From a bacterium (GTDB taxonomy: Bacteria; Patescibacteriota; Patescibacteriia; Patescibacteriales; JALTFF01), in assembly GCA_027007465.1 (NCBI GenBank), contig JALTFF010000097.1:1-6783 (forward strand): 6,783 nt of DNA, read 5' to 3'. Both the position numbers and the translations under genes were made by a program. Below, piece by piece: positions 4,061 to 6,783 of the stretch. Below the pieces are notes generated by a model that worked only from the letters and a program-made list of their open reading frames with translations, did not search any database and was not told where the DNA came from. Position 1 is the first letter of the stretch; each line of letters begins with the position of its first letter.

Positions 4061-5845
4061 TTAATTTAATATTTTTAATCCAAGATCTTTTAGTTGTTTT
4101 TCATTTATTTCAGAAGGGGTATTCATCATTACATCTCTGGCTTGACCATCTTTTGGAAAAGCATAATTATCTCTTATAGATGGCAAATCCCATAAAATCA
4201 TTAAAATTCTGTCAAGTCCAGGCGCAAATCCTCCATGCGGAGGCGTGCCATATTGAAAAGCTCTAATCATATGGCCAAATTTTTTATCTACTTCTTTTTT
4301 AGAATATCCCGCAATAGTAAAAGCTTTATACATTATATCAACTCTATGATTTCTAATAGCTCCACTTGAAACCTCATAGCCATTACAAGCTAAGTCAAAT
4401 TGATAAGCTAATATATCTAATGGATTTTTTGTTTCTAAAGCTTTTAATCCTCCTTGCGGCATTGAAAATGGATTGTGTGAAAAATCTATTCTTTCTTTTT
4501 CTTGATTATATTCATACATTGGAAAATCAACTATCCAAACCCAACTAAGTTTATTTTTATCTTTTAAATTTAATAAATCACCACATTTATTACGAACCGC
4601 TCCTAATGCTTGACAAACTATAGACCACTCATCAGCTCCAAAAAATATAATATCTCCTGATTTTGCTTTAACTTCATCTACTATTTGTTGCGCTAATTTA
4701 TTGCCTAAAAATTTTACAATTGGCGATTGCAACTCATACTCTTTATCTTTAAAATTTTTTACAACAATATAAGCCAAACCTTTTGCTCCATTATCTTTTG
4801 CAATTTCTGTTAAATTATCAATTTGAGCTCGTGTAAATTTTGCCCCATTATCAACTTTTAAAGCATGAACAACTCCCCCTTGCTTTATAGCATTGGCAAA
4901 AACGGCAAATCCGCAATTTTTAACCATTTCAGTAATTTGCTTAATTTCTAAGTCAAATCTTAAATCTGGCTTATCACTGCCATATTTATTCATTGCCTGA
5001 AGCCATGTTATTCTTTGAAATGGTTTTTTTATAATTTCTTTGTTACTAAATTTTTCTGATAATTCAATCATCAATGGTTCAATTATATTTAAAATATCTT
5101 CTTGTTCGCAAAAACTCATTTCCATATCAATTTGATAAAAATCTCCTGGATGTCTATCTGCGCGAGGATCTTCATCTCTAAAGCAAGGAGCAATTTGAAA
5201 ATATCTGTCAAAACCAGCCGCCATTAGCAATTGCTTAAATTGTTGTGGAGCTTGTGGAAGAGCGTAGAATTTTCCATTATATAGTCGTGAGGGGATTAAA
5301 TAATCGCGCGCTCCTTCTGGCGATGAGTTTGCTAAAATAGGAGTTTGGATTTCAACAAAATTTAGACTTTCAAAATAATGGCGAATATACTGGATTACTT
5401 TATCTCGTTTTATTAAAATATTTTGTAATTTTTTTCTCCTTAAATCTAAAAATCTATATTTAAGCCTTAAATTTTCATTAGTCTTTGTCTTCTTTTCTTC
5501 ATCAATTTCAAATGGCAGTGGTTTTGACTTTGATAATACTTTAATTTTATCGCATTCAACTTCAATTTTTCCTGTTTTTAATTTTTCATTTATTCTTTCC
5601 TTTGATCTGCTTATAACTTTTCCATAAATTTTAATTACCCATTCGCTTCTTAATAAGTCAGCTTGCTCCCATGCTGATTTATTTGTTTGAGGATTAAAAG
5701 TGAGTTGAGTTACTCCATAGCGATCTCGTAAATCAATAAAAATAAGACCTCCATGGTCCCTTCGGCGATAAACCCAGCCAGCAAGTTTTACTGTTTTTCC
5801 AATGTCTTTTTCAGTTAGTTGACCGCAAGTATGTGTTCTAATCAT
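4061..5845 (-). CDS. aspS: Aspartate--tRNA ligase (class II), 594 aa
   Basis: This cytoplasmic enzyme activates aspartate with ATP and charges tRNA-Asp. Its length is normal for bacterial AspRS. Residues 1-105 are the anticodon-binding OB domain (GWVYRRRDHGGLIFIDLRDR, 23-42). Class II motif 1 lies at about 150-170 (FVEIQTPIL), followed by the aspartate-binding loop QAPQQFKQ (198-205) and motif 2 FRDEDPRADRHPGDFYQID (222-240, Arg223). A GAD-type insertion spans about 280-420, and motif 3 includes GFAPGLDRI (539-547, Arg546). The RHPGDFYQ form of motif 2 is one residue longer than the E. coli RQPEFTQ. His31 matches the residue associated with non-discriminating AspRS, which also charges tRNA-Asn, but the second such position holds Glu83 and not Gly, so specificity is uncertain. 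ATG 5845 overlaps the recO end by 8 nt with no Shine-Dalgarno, suggesting coupling to recO. Between its stop and P7 only 35 AT-rich nt remain, with no clear GC-rich terminator. Confidence 0.97.
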   Translation of the reverse strand: MIRTHTCGQLTEKDIGKTVKLAGWVYRRRDHGGLIFIDLRDRYGVTQLTFNPQTNKSAWEQADLLRSEWVIKIYGKVISRSKERINEKLKTGKIEVECDKIKVLSKSKPLPFEIDEEKKTKTNENLRLKYRFLDLRRKKLQNILIKRDKVIQYIRHYFESLNFVEIQTPILANSSPEGARDYLIPSRLYNGKFYALPQAPQQFKQLLMAAGFDRYFQIAPCFRDEDPRADRHPGDFYQIDMEMSFCEQEDILNIIEPLMIELSEKFSNKEIIKKPFQRITWLQAMNKYGSDKPDLRFDLEIKQITEMVKNCGFAVFANAIKQGGVVHALKVDNGAKFTRAQIDNLTEIAKDNGAKGLAYIVVKNFKDKEYELQSPIVKFLGNKLAQQIVDEVKAKSGDIIFFGADEWSIVCQALGAVRNKCGDLLNLKDKNKLSWVWIVDFPMYEYNQEKERIDFSHNPFSMPQGGLKALETKNPLDILAYQFDLACNGYEVSSGAIRNHRVDIMYKAFTIAGYSKKEVDKKFGHMIRAFQYGTPPHGGFAPGLDRILMILWDLPSIRDNYAFPKDGQARDVMMNTPSEINEKQLKDLGLKILN

Positions 5846-6584
5846 ATTTATTATACATAAGATAATTTCTTATGATTTTATTCACTTGATTGAGAATTTT
5901 TTGATTTGTTTTAACTTTTAACAATCTATCACAATTTTGTTTTAAAATCAAGCGAAAAATTTTTATTGTTTGTTCTGAAATATCTTCTTGGCAAATATTT
6001 TGATTTTGATTAAAAACATAATCTTTTTTGCAATTTTTACAAATTATTCCGCCTTTTTCATAATTAAAAGCATTTTCACTTGGTTCTAATTTTCTTTTAC
6101 AAATAACGCAATTATATAATTCTGGCATATAACCCAAGATACTTAGAAATTTTAAAATAAAAATAGAAAATAAAAATTCATATTTATCTTTGGAAAAGTT
6201 ATAACTACTTTTTAATATAATTAAATAATTTTTTAATAAGTTAAATACTTTTTCATCTTTTTTGCCTTGCTTAATTGTTTTGTTAACTAAATTAATGGCT
6301 TGACTAGTATAATAAATTTTTTCTAAATTATTTTTAATTTCAGAAAAATTAGACAAGCAAACAGCTCCAGCTATTTTTTCTAAATTATTAGATTTTATTA
6401 AAAATAAATCAACTAAGGAAAATGGCTCTAAATGAGCTGCCATTTTAGAATTTATATTTTTACCACCCTTGCAAATAGCTTTTATTTTCCCATAATCTTT
6501 TGTATAGATATTTACTAACAGGTCGTTTTCTCTCCAGTCAATTCTTTTTAATACTATTCCTTGTGTTTTATATGTTTTATACAT
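5838..6584 (-). CDS. recO: DNA repair protein RecO, 248 aa
   Basis: RecO works with RecR in the RecFOR pathway: it binds single-stranded DNA and SSB and helps load RecA at gaps. The N-terminal OB fold (about 1-78) has the family pattern: TQGIVLKRIDWRENDLLVNI (7-26), then the Gly-Lys of YGKIKAICKGGKN. The rest is a helical domain with a four-cysteine zinc site, CVIC at 159-162 and CKNC at 182-185, as in zinc-containing RecO proteins. The length of about 250 residues is typical. ATG 6584 is the natural start because the OB fold begins immediately after it. No Shine-Dalgarno precedes it, and a -10-like TATAAT lies 9 nt upstream, so its message may have almost no leader. Its last codons overlap the start of aspS, so the two form a small minus-strand operon. 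Confidence 0.93.
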   Translation of the reverse strand: MYKTYKTQGIVLKRIDWRENDLLVNIYTKDYGKIKAICKGGKNINSKMAAHLEPFSLVDLFLIKSNNLEKIAGAVCLSNFSEIKNNLEKIYYTSQAINLVNKTIKQGKKDEKVFNLLKNYLIILKSSYNFSKDKYEFLFSIFILKFLSILGYMPELYNCVICKRKLEPSENAFNYEKGGIICKNCKKDYVFNQNQNICQEDISEQTIKIFRLILKQNCDRLLKVKTNQKILNQVNKIIRNYLMYNKYD

Positions 6585-6593
6585 AATAAAATA

Positions 6594-6599
6594 ATTATA
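6594..6599 (-). promoter_or_regulatory. Possible -10 box of recO-aspS
   Basis: On the minus strand the bases read TATAAT, 9 nt before the recO ATG at 6584. A start 6-7 nt downstream would leave a leader of only 2-3 nt, consistent with the missing Shine-Dalgarno. No good -35 lies at 16-18 nt upstream, where the sequence is an unusual GC-rich patch (cgcgca). The call rests on the hexamer and its position alone. Confidence 0.35.
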
Positions 6600-6669
6600 T
6601 AAATATCTTTTTACTATGCGCGTTAAAAATCTATCATTTTGATATTAGAAAAGAATCCTGCTTTTAAAT

Positions 6670-6697
6670 GAGCTCAACTTCTAAAGGAATTAAGCTC
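6670..6697. terminator. Hairpin between recO and the gene entering from the right
   Basis: Bases 6670-6681 pair with 6686-6697 with two mismatches (gagct with agctc outermost, then two and three inner pairs including one G-U) around a taaa loop. It lies 13 nt after the stop of the partial minus-strand gene at 6711, where a terminator for that gene would be expected. However, the better T-run (ttttt, 6698-6702) is on the + strand, and on the - strand only attt follows. It may work poorly or in both directions. Confidence 0.4.
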
Positions 6698-6710
6698 TTT
6701 TTAGCTATTG

Positions 6711-6783
6711 TCAATTATTTAATTTCTCTTTTAACCAATTTTTATAATCTACTTTATCGCTTACTTTATCACGTTGTCCACTA
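6711..6783 (-). CDS. C-terminal fragment of a minus-strand protein, unidentified
   Basis: Reading leftward from the window edge, one frame is open for 23 residues, SGQRDKVSDKVDYKNWLKEK followed by LNN, and ends in TGA at 6713-6711. The Lys- and Asp-rich, helix-friendly composition is like a genuine protein tail, and a hairpin follows 13 nt after the stop. The fragment is too short to assign a family. Its strand matches recO and aspS, but the hairpin and the 126-nt gap before recO suggest a separate transcription unit. Confidence 0.45.
   Translation of the reverse strand, partial: SGQRDKVSDKVDYKNWLKEKLNN

Noticed and set aside
4230..4243. Hairpin cctcc/ggagg with a 4-nt loop inside aspS
   Set aside because: The bases encode the conserved PPHGG segment before motif 3 of AspRS, so protein constraint explains them.
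4366..4548. A 60-codon plus-strand frame inside aspS
   Set aside because: It lies wholly opposite a conserved catalytic part of AspRS and has no start signal.
1..6783. Alternative genetic code (UGA as Gly or Trp) as seen in some Patescibacteria
   Set aside because: All complete genes read at family length in the standard code, Trp is TGG at conserved positions, and the partial right-edge frame ends in TGA.

Overview
The window is a strongly AT-rich bacterial segment that reads best as the genome of a Candidate Phyla Radiation (Patescibacteria) member. The main reason is a tandem run of small proteins, each with a signal peptide and two membrane helices. They carry the core G-G/A-x-x-W-M-x-A-x-G-N, which is typical of the type IV secretion (TrbC/VirB2-like) pilins found in many copies in those genomes. 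Genes read through at full length with TGG for Trp and GGN for Gly, and one partial gene ends in TGA, so the standard bacterial code fits and UGA=Gly recoding is not needed.

Left part (1-4025, all + strand): the tail of an upstream protein, possibly an extracellular solute-binding protein, is followed by seven pilin-like paralogs (called P1-P7 here). P1 (163-564) follows the upstream gene after 14 nt and ends before a hairpin that looks like a terminator. P2 (810-1187) has its own consensus extended -10 promoter and the only strong Shine-Dalgarno in the window, so it is the best candidate for an abundant, major subunit. P3 (1262-1687) follows after 74 nt. P4-P7 (2274-4025) are packed with 2-13 nt gaps and look like one operon.

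Between P3 and P4 lies a 586-nt stretch with no credible gene (1688-2273). It is full of inverted repeats: a GC-rich 12-bp hairpin, an 18-bp hairpin, and a nested set of three stems spanning about 120 nt. This is the least explained DNA in the window and may hold a structured RNA, a regulatory leader or a decayed palindromic element.

Right part (4061-6783, all - strand): recO and aspS overlap by 8 nt and form a convergent housekeeping unit facing the pilin cluster, with only 35 nt between P7 and aspS. A short piece of another minus-strand gene enters from the right edge, with a hairpin between it and recO.

Working model: the seven P proteins are exported to the inner membrane, cleaved, and used as major and minor subunits (or as an interchangeable set of subunits) of a pilus or secretion apparatus. 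Its ATPases and core proteins must be encoded elsewhere, because none are in this window. aspS and recO are ordinary translation and DNA-repair genes with no evident functional tie to the cluster.
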